DNA from: Pseudomonas frederiksbergensis
GTDB lineage: Bacteria > Pseudomonadota > Gammaproteobacteria > Pseudomonadales > Pseudomonadaceae
Assembly: GCF_001952935.1 (NCBI RefSeq)
Contig: NZ_CP018319.1
Coordinates: forward strand, 5,662,001-5,726,000
DNA length: 64,000 bases
Reading direction: 5' to 3'
A model generated the notes under the pieces. That model saw nothing but the letters and a program-made list of their open reading frames with translations. It was not told the origin of the DNA and made no database searches. A program made the translations under genes and the position numbers. Of the stretch, positions 1-8,064 are shown in pieces (position 1 is the stretch's first letter; each line of letters opens with the position of its first letter).

Positions 1-641
1 GCAACGTAGGTATTGAGGTAGTCGTGACGATGGGTCGTGCTGGCCTTCAGCGCCTGCTCGTAGCTGATGCGTTTGACGCCGGCGAGCTTGTTGCTCAGCA
101 GTTCGTTGGCCTTGGCTTCGATCCACTTGGTGATGTGGGTATCGGCCGGGCCACCGTTGGTAGGGTTGTATTTATAACCACCGCTTTGCGGCGGGTTGTG
201 CGACGGCGTGATGACGATGCCGTCCGCCAGCCCCGACGTGCGTCCGCGGTTGTAGCAGAGAATCGCGTGGGAAATGGCCGGTGTCGGGGTGTATTCGTCA
301 CCTTCGGCAATCATTACCGTCACGCCGTTGGCGGCCAGCACTTCAAGGGCGCTGGTGCCGGCCGGGGTGGACAACGCGTGGGTGTCGATGCCGACGAACA
401 GCGGGCCGTCAATGCCTTGGGCTTCGCGGTACAGGCAGATTGCCTGGCTGATTGCCAGAACGTGCCATTCATTGAAACTCAAGTCGAACGAGCTGCCTCG
501 GTGCCCGGACGTGCCAAACGCTACGCGCTGGGTCGAAATGGCGGCATCGGGCTGACCGGTGTAATAGGCCGTTACCAGTCGCGGGATGTCGACCAACAGT
601 TCTACCGGTGCCGGTTTGCCCGCAAAAGGACTGAGTGTCAT
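1..641 (-). CDS. pgm: Phosphoglucomutase, alpha-D-glucose specific (5' part, cut by window start)
   Basis: The enzyme interconverts glucose-1-phosphate and glucose-6-phosphate in the cytoplasm, linking sugar catabolism to glycogen, trehalose and exopolysaccharide precursors. Reading from the ATG at 641, about 213 codons run open to the window edge. Visible hallmarks are an N-terminal GTSGHRGSS stretch and the phosphoserine loop ITPSHNPPQSGG that carries the catalytic Ser of the alpha-D-phosphohexomutase family. Both fit the bacterial Pgm type (about 550 residues) rather than AlgC or GlmM. The C-terminal domains lie outside the window. The start is supported by the family-typical N-terminus MTLSPFAGKPA. 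It is on the same strand as the MocR gene, but a gap of about 110 bases separates them. Confidence 0.93.
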   Translation of the reverse strand, partial: MTLSPFAGKPAPVELLVDIPRLVTAYYTGQPDAAISTQRVAFGTSGHRGSSFDLSFNEWHVLAISQAICLYREAQGIDGPLFVGIDTHALSTPAGTSALEVLAANGVTVMIAEGDEYTPTPAISHAILCYNRGRTSGLADGIVITPSHNPPQSGGYKYNPTNGGPADTHITKWIEAKANELLSNKLAGVKRISYEQALKASTTHRHDYLNTYV

Positions 642-752
642 GCAAAACCTCTGAAGTAGAGTGGTTCAGGAATAGGAACGCAGTTTACTGGCAGTTTGAC
701 CGCAGCGCGATGGGATCGATCCATGAGTATCACGCAGGGGCTGGGACCCCGT

Positions 753-2153
753 TCAATCGATCGATTCCAGACGCAAGGCGTCTCCTAACAAGCCCATCGC
801 CGCGGCAAGGTCGTGATCACCGCCGAAGGTATGACTCAGGCGCAAATGTTGCGCATGCAAGCCCTGGAGACTGAACAGCTCTCCCGGTGCGAACACCACC
901 TGATGCTTGAGCAGACGCTGGAACACCCGACGTACATCGACCTGGCGCAGCGAACGAACCCACACGGTCGCCCCGCCCTGAGGGTCGACAAAGTGCAAGG
1001 CATCCCCCAGACGCTCCTGCAACAGTTGTGTCATCTGCACTTTGCGGTCCTTGAGCATCCGCCGTAACACCTGAAGATGCTGATCGACACGTCCATTGCC
1101 GTACAAGCGGGCGATGGCTTTCTGGCGAATCGGTGACAAGCGGAACGAACGCAGCAGAAAGTACCGCTGCAATTCAGCACTGAAGTGCCGCGACAGCAGG
1201 TAGCCGTAGGGCGCCTCCGGCCCGATGATTTTCTCGAAAGTGGAAAACACGATCAGCCGATCGGGGTCCAGCAGGTCGCGAAAGCGCGGGCCGTCCGGTT
1301 CGAATCCTAGTTCGCCGTAGCAGTCGTTTTCCAGCACCCAACTGCCATGTCGCTCCAGCAACTGCGCGACGATTTGTCGGTTGTCGTCGGGTGCCAGGCT
1401 GCCTCGCGGCATATTCAGACCGGATGAAAGCATCACCAGCCGCACCGGCTCGGTCTCCAGCAGCTCTTTGAGCCATTCGACGTCCAGGCCACCGCAGGAT
1501 TGCACCGCCAGCTCGATCACTCGCACCTGCGCAGCCTGGAGCAACCGCAGAATCGCCCAGTCGCACGGCGACTCGACCAACACCGTGGCGTCCTTGAGAT
1601 TCAACACCGCGATTAGTATTTCCAGTACGCCACGCAGGTCGGCACCAATATAGACATCGTCGGCATGCCAGCAGCGCAGCGGCGAAGTGGTGTAGCGCGC
1701 GGCCAGGGCGATGCGCAACTCCAGCTCGCCGCAAGGTTGGGATGTCGGTTGCGGCTGACGCGGATACTGGCGCAGCAGTTCTCTTTCAAGTAGCAATAAC
1801 GGACTGTCGAGGGGTTGCAGCAGCGCCGGTTCATCGGCGCTCAAGACCAGCATCCCCGGACGTCTGGCATTGACATAAACGGTTTCGAGCAGGTCGTTGC
1901 CACTGCTGAGCGTGTTGATAGAGGATACCGGCAATGCGTAATACCCGGACTTGGCCACCGAATAGACGCGACCTTCCTTCTCCAGCAGCGAATATGCGTA
2001 CTGAATGGTCGAGATCGACACGCTCAGACGCTCTGCCAGCTGTCGCAACGAAGGCAGGCGGACCCGCGTGTCACTGACCGGTTCGTTGATCAGGTTAGTC
2101 AGATATCGGTACACCGCCTGATACGCGAAGTCTGTTTCTCGTGGCCCTTTCAT
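753..2153 (-). CDS. MocR-type (GntR/aminotransferase fusion) transcriptional regulator
   Basis: This is probably a DNA-binding regulator that uses a PLP-binding aminotransferase fold as its effector domain. Residues 1-75 form a GntR winged helix (LPSLRQLAERLSVSISTIQ). The rest resembles class I aminotransferases: the ENDCYGEL motif holds the Asp and Tyr that contact PLP, and the Lys in STFEKIIGP near residue 308 would form the Schiff base. The length of 466 residues is normal for MocR proteins. The ATG at 2153 was chosen; an in-frame TTG at 2159 would add two residues, and neither has a strong ribosome-binding site. It lies 67 bases downstream of the unrecognised gene at 2221-3708 on the same strand, so the two are probably co-transcribed. 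The target and ligand are not evident. Confidence 0.85.
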   Translation of the reverse strand: MKGPRETDFAYQAVYRYLTNLINEPVSDTRVRLPSLRQLAERLSVSISTIQYAYSLLEKEGRVYSVAKSGYYALPVSSINTLSSGNDLLETVYVNARRPGMLVLSADEPALLQPLDSPLLLLERELLRQYPRQPQPTSQPCGELELRIALAARYTTSPLRCWHADDVYIGADLRGVLEILIAVLNLKDATVLVESPCDWAILRLLQAAQVRVIELAVQSCGGLDVEWLKELLETEPVRLVMLSSGLNMPRGSLAPDDNRQIVAQLLERHGSWVLENDCYGELGFEPDGPRFRDLLDPDRLIVFSTFEKIIGPEAPYGYLLSRHFSAELQRYFLLRSFRLSPIRQKAIARLYGNGRVDQHLQVLRRMLKDRKVQMTQLLQERLGDALHFVDPQGGATVWVRSLRQVDVRRVFQRLLKHQVVFAPGELFSLQGLHAQHLRLSHTFGGDHDLAAAMGLLGDALRLESID

Positions 2154-2220
2154 GGACAAGAGCCGAATGCCGTGTGAACGTCCTCATGCATCGTCAGGAA
2201 GTCTGTCAAGCCACGCACTT

Positions 2221-3708
2221 TCAGCGCCCCGCTGACCATTCATCCGCCACCGCCGTGTCGTCGTCGCAAGCGGTTGCCGCTTGCACACCCGCGCTGTCGA
2301 TTTCCAGCGCGCCTGCCCTGCTTTCATCTGCAGACAGCGGGGCCATGCGGTAAATCTTGCCAATCAAGTTGACAGGCAAACCGCTGACGTCGGTCATCCA
2401 TTGCAGAACCTGCTCCGGCACCGGTTTGCCCTGCATTGCCCGGTGCAAATCAGGCATCGCCACGAGCATGCCGGGGTGGCACTGGCGAAGAAAACGCTCA
2501 AGCGCCGCGCCATTTTCGACGAAAGGTGAAAAAAGCAGACACACCAGTTGAGCCTCGTTCAGGCCAAAGCTTTTTTGCGCCTCGGCCGCCGCCAGCACGC
2601 GCAGTTCGGCCAACATCGCCGGATTGCCGAACGCCTCTACCGCTTGTTCGCACAACCGTTCCGCCAATTGCTTGCGCCGCATCATGATCAATGCACGCTG
2701 CAGGTATTCGGTGACACCTGTTTCGTAGCCGCGGTCGTGGACGAAGCACGACTGCAAACCCCGCATGTGGGCGCAGATAGAAAGGCTGACGTACTCGTTG
2801 TCGCTGAGCTGAGCCGCCAGTTCGTCGGCTTGAAAACCGAGAAACTCTGTGAGCAGCGGCCAACGCTCTTCCAGGTTGCTGACCAGCAAGTCGTGAATGT
2901 CGATGTACGTGGCGCGACGACAGGCCTCGAATCGTTCGGCCGGGCGCCATGCAACCTGGCCATGCTCGGCATAAAAAGCGCGGTAGCAGTCGCTGCCCAG
3001 TTCATCGAGCAATGCGAAAAGCGCCTCGTAGCCGGTTTCGTGATGATCCGGGGTCTTGAGCCCGGCCTTGGCGGCTGCACGTTTCAAGCCGTCGAGAAAC
3101 TGCTTCTGCTGACGAGGTGAGTCGCTGCTGATCAACGCATCGACGCCGCGGTCCCAACGAGCTATTTGTCCATAGAACTCGCCGGTGGCCAAATACCCGT
3201 CGTCCCACAGTTCAAGCGGCCCGTTCCAGGCGCGACAATGGCCCACCATCAAAAGATTGAGCCGATTGGACTCTCGGCCACCTTCGGAAATCGGCGTCAA
3301 GTGGTTGAACGGCAGGACCTCCCGGTTATCAACCATCAACACTTCGACCCGAGGATCGTCGTAGAGGAACAAGGCGCTGTAGCTGCGATGGATGTTTTCC
3401 AGGGCGGTCGGGCTTGCGTCGTTCAAGCGCAAGGATGCCACACGCAACTGGAACGTCGCTGGCGCCCGGCCGGCGATACTCAGCTGTGCAGCGCGCAGCA
3501 GCGCCAAGGTGTAACAACTGTCACGGGATCCCGACTGAATGGCCAGGACCTTGAATTCGCCAATACGCTCCATGCCTCCGGCGGCCACCACCAGTCGCTG
3601 AATCATCAGCTGCAAAGCCGTGCGTTCGGCACGCGAGAAGAAACTCAACAATCGCTGCAGCACTTGCTGATAGACATAGTTCATCGCTTGGTCGTGGATA
3701 TTGGTCAT
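2221..3708 (-). CDS. Unrecognised conserved-looking protein, 495 residues
   Basis: I do not recognise a family with confidence. The ORF is long and has pseudomonad-like codon use. The ATG at 3708 has an AGG about 12 bases upstream. The protein looks cytoplasmic: no signal peptide or membrane segment is visible. Residues about 45-200 look alpha/beta (FKVLAIQSG, VEVLMVDNREVLPFNHLTP). The C-terminal half is rich in helix, with a run of Arg, Gln and Glu around residues 330-400, and the tail after residue 450 is acidic and low in complexity. It sits directly upstream of the MocR-type regulator, which may control it or share its function. No function is assigned. Confidence 0.75.
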   Translation of the reverse strand: MTNIHDQAMNYVYQQVLQRLLSFFSRAERTALQLMIQRLVVAAGGMERIGEFKVLAIQSGSRDSCYTLALLRAAQLSIAGRAPATFQLRVASLRLNDASPTALENIHRSYSALFLYDDPRVEVLMVDNREVLPFNHLTPISEGGRESNRLNLLMVGHCRAWNGPLELWDDGYLATGEFYGQIARWDRGVDALISSDSPRQQKQFLDGLKRAAAKAGLKTPDHHETGYEALFALLDELGSDCYRAFYAEHGQVAWRPAERFEACRRATYIDIHDLLVSNLEERWPLLTEFLGFQADELAAQLSDNEYVSLSICAHMRGLQSCFVHDRGYETGVTEYLQRALIMMRRKQLAERLCEQAVEAFGNPAMLAELRVLAAAEAQKSFGLNEAQLVCLLFSPFVENGAALERFLRQCHPGMLVAMPDLHRAMQGKPVPEQVLQWMTDVSGLPVNLIGKIYRMAPLSADESRAGALEIDSAGVQAATACDDDTAVADEWSAGR

Positions 3709-4230
3709 CTTTATTTACCTGATGCTTGTAAGTTCGATGTCGGGCCAACAACCACACGCATTGCGCAATGGGTTGCTTGCCCCGACTGAAGTACTGGACG
3801 CTATTGCCAAATGCTAGCACTTAAGCTTTTAGTAATTATTTGAAATAACTGGAAGTCCCCCTTGCTCCCGCCAGAGACAGGTGGCCGCGAACCCCTGTAG
3901 AGCCGGGCCCTTGCAGCCGACCGCGAGGTCCTAGGAAATATCCGACAACGTCCCACAGACAATTAGCACAAGAAATAGAGAAAGAAGTCACCCATGTTTT
4001 TTTGGTAACGGCGCAACGACGAACTATTGGTCGGATATGTATTAACAGTGTGTATTGAAAAGTATCAAGCTGACACCCAGCCATGACTCATTCCTTGAGA
4101 TGAAAGTAATCATTCAATTATCAAGGCTTATATGATGATTAGAAGATACAGATTGAGAGCAAAAACCAGTTCAGTTGCTGGACTGATCCATTGACGGGGC
4201 AATGTGACGTCTCATTTCAGCGGGAGCTGA
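3709..4230. other. Intergenic region without a supportable gene
   Basis: This stretch of about 520 bases separates the unrecognised gene from mexS and its terminator. It is richer in A+T than its surroundings. A short reverse ORF at 3836-4084 has no recognisable product or ribosome-binding site and was not called. The promoter of the 495-residue protein should lie near 3720-3850, but I could not pick out convincing -35 and -10 boxes. Confidence 0.5.
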
Positions 4231-4260
4231 AAACAGAAAGTCCGCGGCGGGCACGGACTC
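4231..4260 (-). terminator. Rho-independent terminator of mexS
   Basis: Read on the reverse strand, the arms AGTCCG and CGGACT (4254-4259 and 4239-4244) flank a 9-base loop and are followed by the T-rich TTCTGTTTTC. It lies about 25 bases past the mexS stop. Confidence 0.6.
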
Positions 4261-4285
4261 TTGCAGAGGGGTTTACATGAAGGGC

Positions 4286-5308
4286 TTATGCAGGTGCGAC
4301 CTGAAGGGCGACCCGTTCGCGGCATGGGCATTCGTCCATGTAGCGGTGTGCTTCTACAAACTCGGCAAAGGGGAAGACCCGAGTCTTGAGCGGTAGCAGC
4401 ACGCGGTCGGCGGTCATCTGGTTGATGTCGCGCAAGGCGCGTTGCAGTGCAACCTGGTCCTGGATGATGCCCAGTTCCGGCTTGCCGGTGAAGTTGCCGA
4501 TGCAGTGCACAAAGAACTGGATGTTCTTCTGGAACGCTGCGCAGGCCGGGAACGGCGTCTGGTTGCCACCTTGCAGGCCGTACAGTACCAGGCTGCCGCG
4601 AGGTGCCAGCACATCGCCAAGCAACGACATCTGTGGCCCGCCGAGACCGTCGAACACCACGTCCACGCCACGGTTGTCGGTGATTTTGTTGATCTGCATC
4701 AGCAGATCCTGTTCCTCAGTGACGATGACTTTCTCGGCGCCCAGGGACAGCAGATTCTCACGCTCTTCCGCGGTCTTGGTCGCGGCAATGACCCGGATGC
4801 CCAAAGCCTTGCCCAATTGTACGAAGGACGGACCGGCACAATGACTGGCGTCGGTCACCAGGGCGAATTGCCCGGGCTTGACCCGTGCCAGATCGACATA
4901 AGCGAAGTAAGCGATCAGCAGCGGCGTGTAATGCACACTGGCTTCGATCGGGCTGAGTACGTCCGGGTAACGGGTCAGTGCCGTGCGCGGCAGAACGATC
5001 TGTTCGCCGTAGACCGGATAATCGTTGGGGCTTTCCGCCGGGAAGCTGGCGACTTTGTCGCCGATTGCCAGATCATCGACGCCCTCGCCGACCGCCGTCA
5101 CGACGCCGGACATTTCATGGCCAAGGCCTGAAGGCAGACGAGCGTGAGATGAGGCCAGGTTCTGGCGCCAGAGAATGTCGTACCAGCTGATGCCAATCGC
5201 CTCGACGCGCACCTGCACTTCGCCCGGTGCAGGGAGAGCGGCCGCATGCTCTTCGCATTTGAGCACCTCGGCTGGACCAAACTTGTGAAAACGGATCGTG
5301 CGGGACAT
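4286..5308 (-). CDS. mexS: MexS-like MDR oxidoreductase
   Basis: This medium-chain dehydrogenase/reductase of 340 residues is a probable MexS, known in P. aeruginosa to restrain MexT activity, most likely by removing an electrophilic metabolite. The N-terminal GroES-like domain has GLGHEMSGVV. The cofactor domain has the LVTDASHCAGPSFVQL region in place of a classic GxGxxG, and the FDGLGGPQMSLLGDVL stretch is family-typical. Catalytic zinc ligands are not evident, which fits the quinone-oxidoreductase side of the superfamily. The ATG at 5308 is preceded by GAGG about 8 bases upstream; the in-frame extension to 5323 was not used. It is divergent from mexT, the same order as the P. aeruginosa mexS-mexT-mexEF-oprN locus, which is the main support for the name. 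The frame is intact. Confidence 0.88.
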   Translation of the reverse strand: MSRTIRFHKFGPAEVLKCEEHAAALPAPGEVQVRVEAIGISWYDILWRQNLASSHARLPSGLGHEMSGVVTAVGEGVDDLAIGDKVASFPAESPNDYPVYGEQIVLPRTALTRYPDVLSPIEASVHYTPLLIAYFAYVDLARVKPGQFALVTDASHCAGPSFVQLGKALGIRVIAATKTAEERENLLSLGAEKVIVTEEQDLLMQINKITDNRGVDVVFDGLGGPQMSLLGDVLAPRGSLVLYGLQGGNQTPFPACAAFQKNIQFFVHCIGNFTGKPELGIIQDQVALQRALRDINQMTADRVLLPLKTRVFPFAEFVEAHRYMDECPCRERVALQVAPA

Positions 5309-5367
5309 CGCAAACCTCGTCAAAGAAACCTCTAATGCCCTGAACTCTATCCGGGCTTTCTACCCAA

Positions 5368-5391
5368 GACTATCAGTGGCTATTAATAGTC
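5368..5391. promoter_or_regulatory. Inverted repeat in the mexS-mexT intergenic region
   Basis: GACTAT (5368-5373) and ATAGTC (5386-5391) form a 6-base dyad with a 12-base centre in the divergent promoter region. LysR-type regulators often bind such dyads, so it is a candidate MexT or other operator upstream of mexS. The match to the published MexT consensus is poor. Confidence 0.3.
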
Positions 5392-5576
5392 GACATGCCT
5401 GTCATTGATTCCGCAGCGCCGGTGACATCATCAAATGCCGTGAAAACCGAAGCATCCATTTCAGGAAAACTGAATTACTCGGTGCAGAGTAGCAGCCTTT
5501 CCCCTTAATATTCATGCCGGCCATTGTTCTCATATGGCCGCTCTCGTCAAGCTTGATGACTCTGCCAGGACTCCAG

Positions 5577-6494
5577 ATGAATCGTAATGACCTGCGTCGT
5601 GTCGACCTGAACCTGTTGATCGTTTTCGAAACATTGATGCACGAACGCAGTGTGACCCGCGCTGCGGAGAAACTGTTCCTCGGTCAGCCGGCCATCAGTG
5701 CGGCGCTCTCGCGCTTGCGCGGGTTGTTCGATGATCCGTTGTTCGTGCGTACCGGTCGCAGCATGGAACCGTCCGCCCGGGCGGTGGAAATCTTCGCCCT
5801 CCTCTCGCCTGCACTGGATTCGATTTCCACCGCGGTCAGTCGTGCGGCGGAATTCGATCCGGCGACCAGCACTGCGGTGTTTCGCATCGGACTGTCGGAC
5901 GATGTCGAATTCGCCCTGCTGCCGATGCTGCTCAAGCGCCTGCGTGCCGAATCCCCGGGGATCGTGCTGGTGGTGCGTCGGGCCAACTACATCCTGATGC
6001 CGAGCCTGCTGGCCTCGGGCGAGATTTCCATCGGCGTCAGCTACACTGCCGACCTGCCGGCCAACGCCAAGCGCAAAGTACTGCGCCGCAGCATGCCGAA
6101 GCTGTTGCGGGCCGACACCGTGCCGGGGCCGTTGAGCCTGGATGATTTCTGCGCGCGGCCTCATGCGCTGGTGTCGTTCGCCGGTGACCTGAGCGGCTTT
6201 ATAGATGAAGAGCTGGAGAAACTCGGGCGCAAGCGTCATGTGGTGCTTGCCGTGCCGCAGTTCAACGGACTCAGCACTCTCATCAGCGGCACCGATATTG
6301 TCGCGACCGTGCCGGATTATACGGCTGAAGCATTAACGGCGGCCGGCGGTGTGCGGGCTGAAGACCCGCCGTTGCCGGTGCGCAGTTTTGAATTGCACAT
6401 GGCCTGGCGTGGGTCGCAGGATAATGATCCGGGTGAGCGTTGGTTAAGGTCGCGCATTCAGATGTTCTTTGGTGATCCGGATAGTCTGGCCTGA
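5577..6494 (+). CDS. mexT: LysR-type activator MexT
   Basis: This is a LysR-family activator of 305 residues. The N-terminal winged helix-turn-helix (about 7-66, with TRAAEKLFLGQPAISAALSR) precedes a substrate-binding-like effector domain. The N-terminus MNRNDLRRVDLNLL and the position between mexS and mexE match MexT, the activator of mexEF-oprN in P. aeruginosa. The ATG at 5577 follows AGGA; an upstream in-frame extension to 5514 lacks family similarity and was rejected. The helix-turn-helix region is continuous, without the short internal duplication known to inactivate mexT in some P. aeruginosa PAO1 lines, so the gene should be functional. A candidate binding site lies at 6697-6719, upstream of mexE. 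Confidence 0.92.
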   Translation: MNRNDLRRVDLNLLIVFETLMHERSVTRAAEKLFLGQPAISAALSRLRGLFDDPLFVRTGRSMEPSARAVEIFALLSPALDSISTAVSRAAEFDPATSTAVFRIGLSDDVEFALLPMLLKRLRAESPGIVLVVRRANYILMPSLLASGEISIGVSYTADLPANAKRKVLRRSMPKLLRADTVPGPLSLDDFCARPHALVSFAGDLSGFIDEELEKLGRKRHVVLAVPQFNGLSTLISGTDIVATVPDYTAEALTAAGGVRAEDPPLPVRSFELHMAWRGSQDNDPGERWLRSRIQMFFGDPDSLA

Positions 6495-6523
6495 TCCTGG
6501 TTATGTGTGAGGGCTTCTGGCCC

Positions 6524-6580
6524 CATCGCGAGCAAGCTCGGCTCCTACAGGGGATGTAGGAGCCGAGCTTGCTCGCGATG
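6524..6580. repeat. REP doublet (REPIN), GAGCAAGCTCGGCTCC type
   Basis: Two perfect 26-base arms (6524-6549 and 6555-6580) flank a 5-base loop, lying between mexT and mexE. The core GCGAGCAAGCTCGGCTCC belongs to the short palindromes scattered through fluorescent pseudomonad genomes. It may also end mexT transcription. Confidence 0.85.
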
Positions 6581-6696
6581 GCAGCGACTCGATCCAACGC
6601 CTTACCTTTGCACTCCCCGCAACACAGAATTGTCATCATCCCAATTGATAGCCGCCTAACGAAAGGTGCACGCTAGAGAGCTTGGCTGGCGCTTAT

Positions 6697-6747
6697 ATCA
6701 TTCCGAATGATAGTTATCTTTGCCTCATTCGATTCGTGCGATACATC
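6697..6747 (+). promoter_or_regulatory. Candidate MexT box and promoter of mexEF-oprN
   Basis: At 6697-6711 the sequence is ATC-N9-GAT, the nod-box core of LysR sites, and 6697-6719 fits ATCA-N5-xxxGAT-N4 of the described MexT site in part. Immediately downstream TTTGCC (6719-6724) and TACATC (6742-6747), 17 bases apart, could be the weak activator-dependent promoter. The mexE start is 48 bases further on. Confidence 0.5.
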
Positions 6748-6795
6748 CTCCCCGAGCATCATCCGCCCATTCTCAATACATTGGCGGATGCATCC

Positions 6796-8049
6796 ATGGA
6801 ACAATCACTCAAACATTTACGCTTCCCGTTGGCCCTGTTGGCAGTGCTGGTGATGAGCGCTTGCGGCAAGACTCCGGACACGGCCGCCACTATGCCCGCA
6901 GCCAAGGTCAGCGTGGCCAAGGTGCTGGAACAACCGGTGAACGAGTGGGACGAATTCACCGGGCGTCTTGAAGCGCCAGAAACCGTGGAAATTCGTCCAC
7001 GAGTCTCCGGCCAGATCGATGAAGTGGCCTTCACCGAAGGTGCTTTGGTCAAGAAAGGCGACCTGCTGTTCCAGATCGACCCGCGTCCATTCCAGGCCGA
7101 GGTCCGCCGCCTCGAAGCGCTGGTTGCCCAATCCCGCGCCACCGCTACCCGCAGCGAAAACGAATCCCAGCGTGGCGAACGTCTGCGCACCAGCAACGCG
7201 ATCTCCGCCGAGCTGGCCGATTCGCGCACCAGCGCTGCTCAAGAAGCCCGCGCCGCCGTCGGTGCCCTCCAGGCGCAACTGGACCTGGCCAAACTGAACC
7301 TGAGCTTCACCCGTGTCACCGCGCCGATCAGCGGCCGCGTCAGTCGCGCAGAAATCACTGCCGGCAACCTGGTGACCGCCGATACCACCGCGCTGACCAG
7401 TGTGGTGTCCACCGACAAGGTCTACGCCTACTTCGACGCCGACGAGCGTGTGTTCCTCAAATACACCCAGCTCGCTCGCCAGGGCAAACGCGGTGCTACC
7501 ACGCCGGTGTACCTCGGCCTTTCCAACGAAGACGGCAACCCCCACCAGGGCGTGATGAACTTCGTCGATAACCAGGTCAACCCGAAAACCGGCACCATCC
7601 GCGGTCGTGCCGTGTTCGACAACAGCGACGGCGCCTACACCCCAGGCCTGTATGCCCGCCTGAAACTGGTCGGCAGCGGCACCTACTCCGCCGTGCTGAT
7701 CAACGACGAAGCGGTCGGTACCGATCTGGGTAAAAAATTCGTGCTGGTGATGGATGCCGACAACAAGACGGCGTATCGCTCGGTCGAGCTGGGTCCGAAG
7801 ATCGAAGGTTTGCGCATCGTGCGCAGCGGCCTGAACAAGGACGACACGATCATCGTCAAGGGGCTGCAACGGGTTCGCCCTGGTTCGCCGGTCACGCCAG
7901 AAGTGATCCCGATGGCCAGTGAACAAACCCTCGCGGCACTTGCACAACAACGACAAGCGCTGGAAGCCAGCAACCTGCCCCAAGTCGCACCTGCCAAGGT
8001 CGCGCCGGGTTCGGTTGTGAAATTGGCTGCCGCGACTCCACGCGGTTAA
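6796..8049 (+). CDS. mexE: RND efflux periplasmic adaptor MexE
   Basis: This membrane-fusion lipoprotein of 417 residues links the inner-membrane pump MexF to the outer-membrane channel OprN. It has a lipoprotein signal (hydrophobic run ending MSAC), a biotinyl-lipoyl-like half-motif (VEIRPRVSGQIDEV), a helical hairpin around residues 95-165, the second half-motif (FTRVTAPISGRVSR) and a beta-barrel region. Length and sequence features agree with P. aeruginosa MexE. The ATG at 6796 gives the signal sequence directly; the in-frame extension back to 6682 would run through the regulatory site. It is the first gene of the mexE-mexF-oprN operon. In P. aeruginosa the pump exports chloramphenicol, fluoroquinolones, trimethoprim and quorum-sensing precursors. 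Confidence 0.94.
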   Translation: MEQSLKHLRFPLALLAVLVMSACGKTPDTAATMPAAKVSVAKVLEQPVNEWDEFTGRLEAPETVEIRPRVSGQIDEVAFTEGALVKKGDLLFQIDPRPFQAEVRRLEALVAQSRATATRSENESQRGERLRTSNAISAELADSRTSAAQEARAAVGALQAQLDLAKLNLSFTRVTAPISGRVSRAEITAGNLVTADTTALTSVVSTDKVYAYFDADERVFLKYTQLARQGKRGATTPVYLGLSNEDGNPHQGVMNFVDNQVNPKTGTIRGRAVFDNSDGAYTPGLYARLKLVGSGTYSAVLINDEAVGTDLGKKFVLVMDADNKTAYRSVELGPKIEGLRIVRSGLNKDDTIIVKGLQRVRPGSPVTPEVIPMASEQTLAALAQQRQALEASNLPQVAPAKVAPGSVVKLAAATPRG

Positions 8050-8064
8050 GGGACGACAACTCCG

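Noticed and set aside
3836..4084. Possible 82-residue reverse ORF in the gap before mexS
   Set aside because: Composition is unlike coding DNA here, there is no ribosome-binding site and no recognisable product.
6524..6580. CRISPR array or phage attachment site at the repeat palindromes
   Set aside because: These are single inverted doublets with a short loop, dispersed in gene gaps, without spacer series or adjacent cas or integrase genes.
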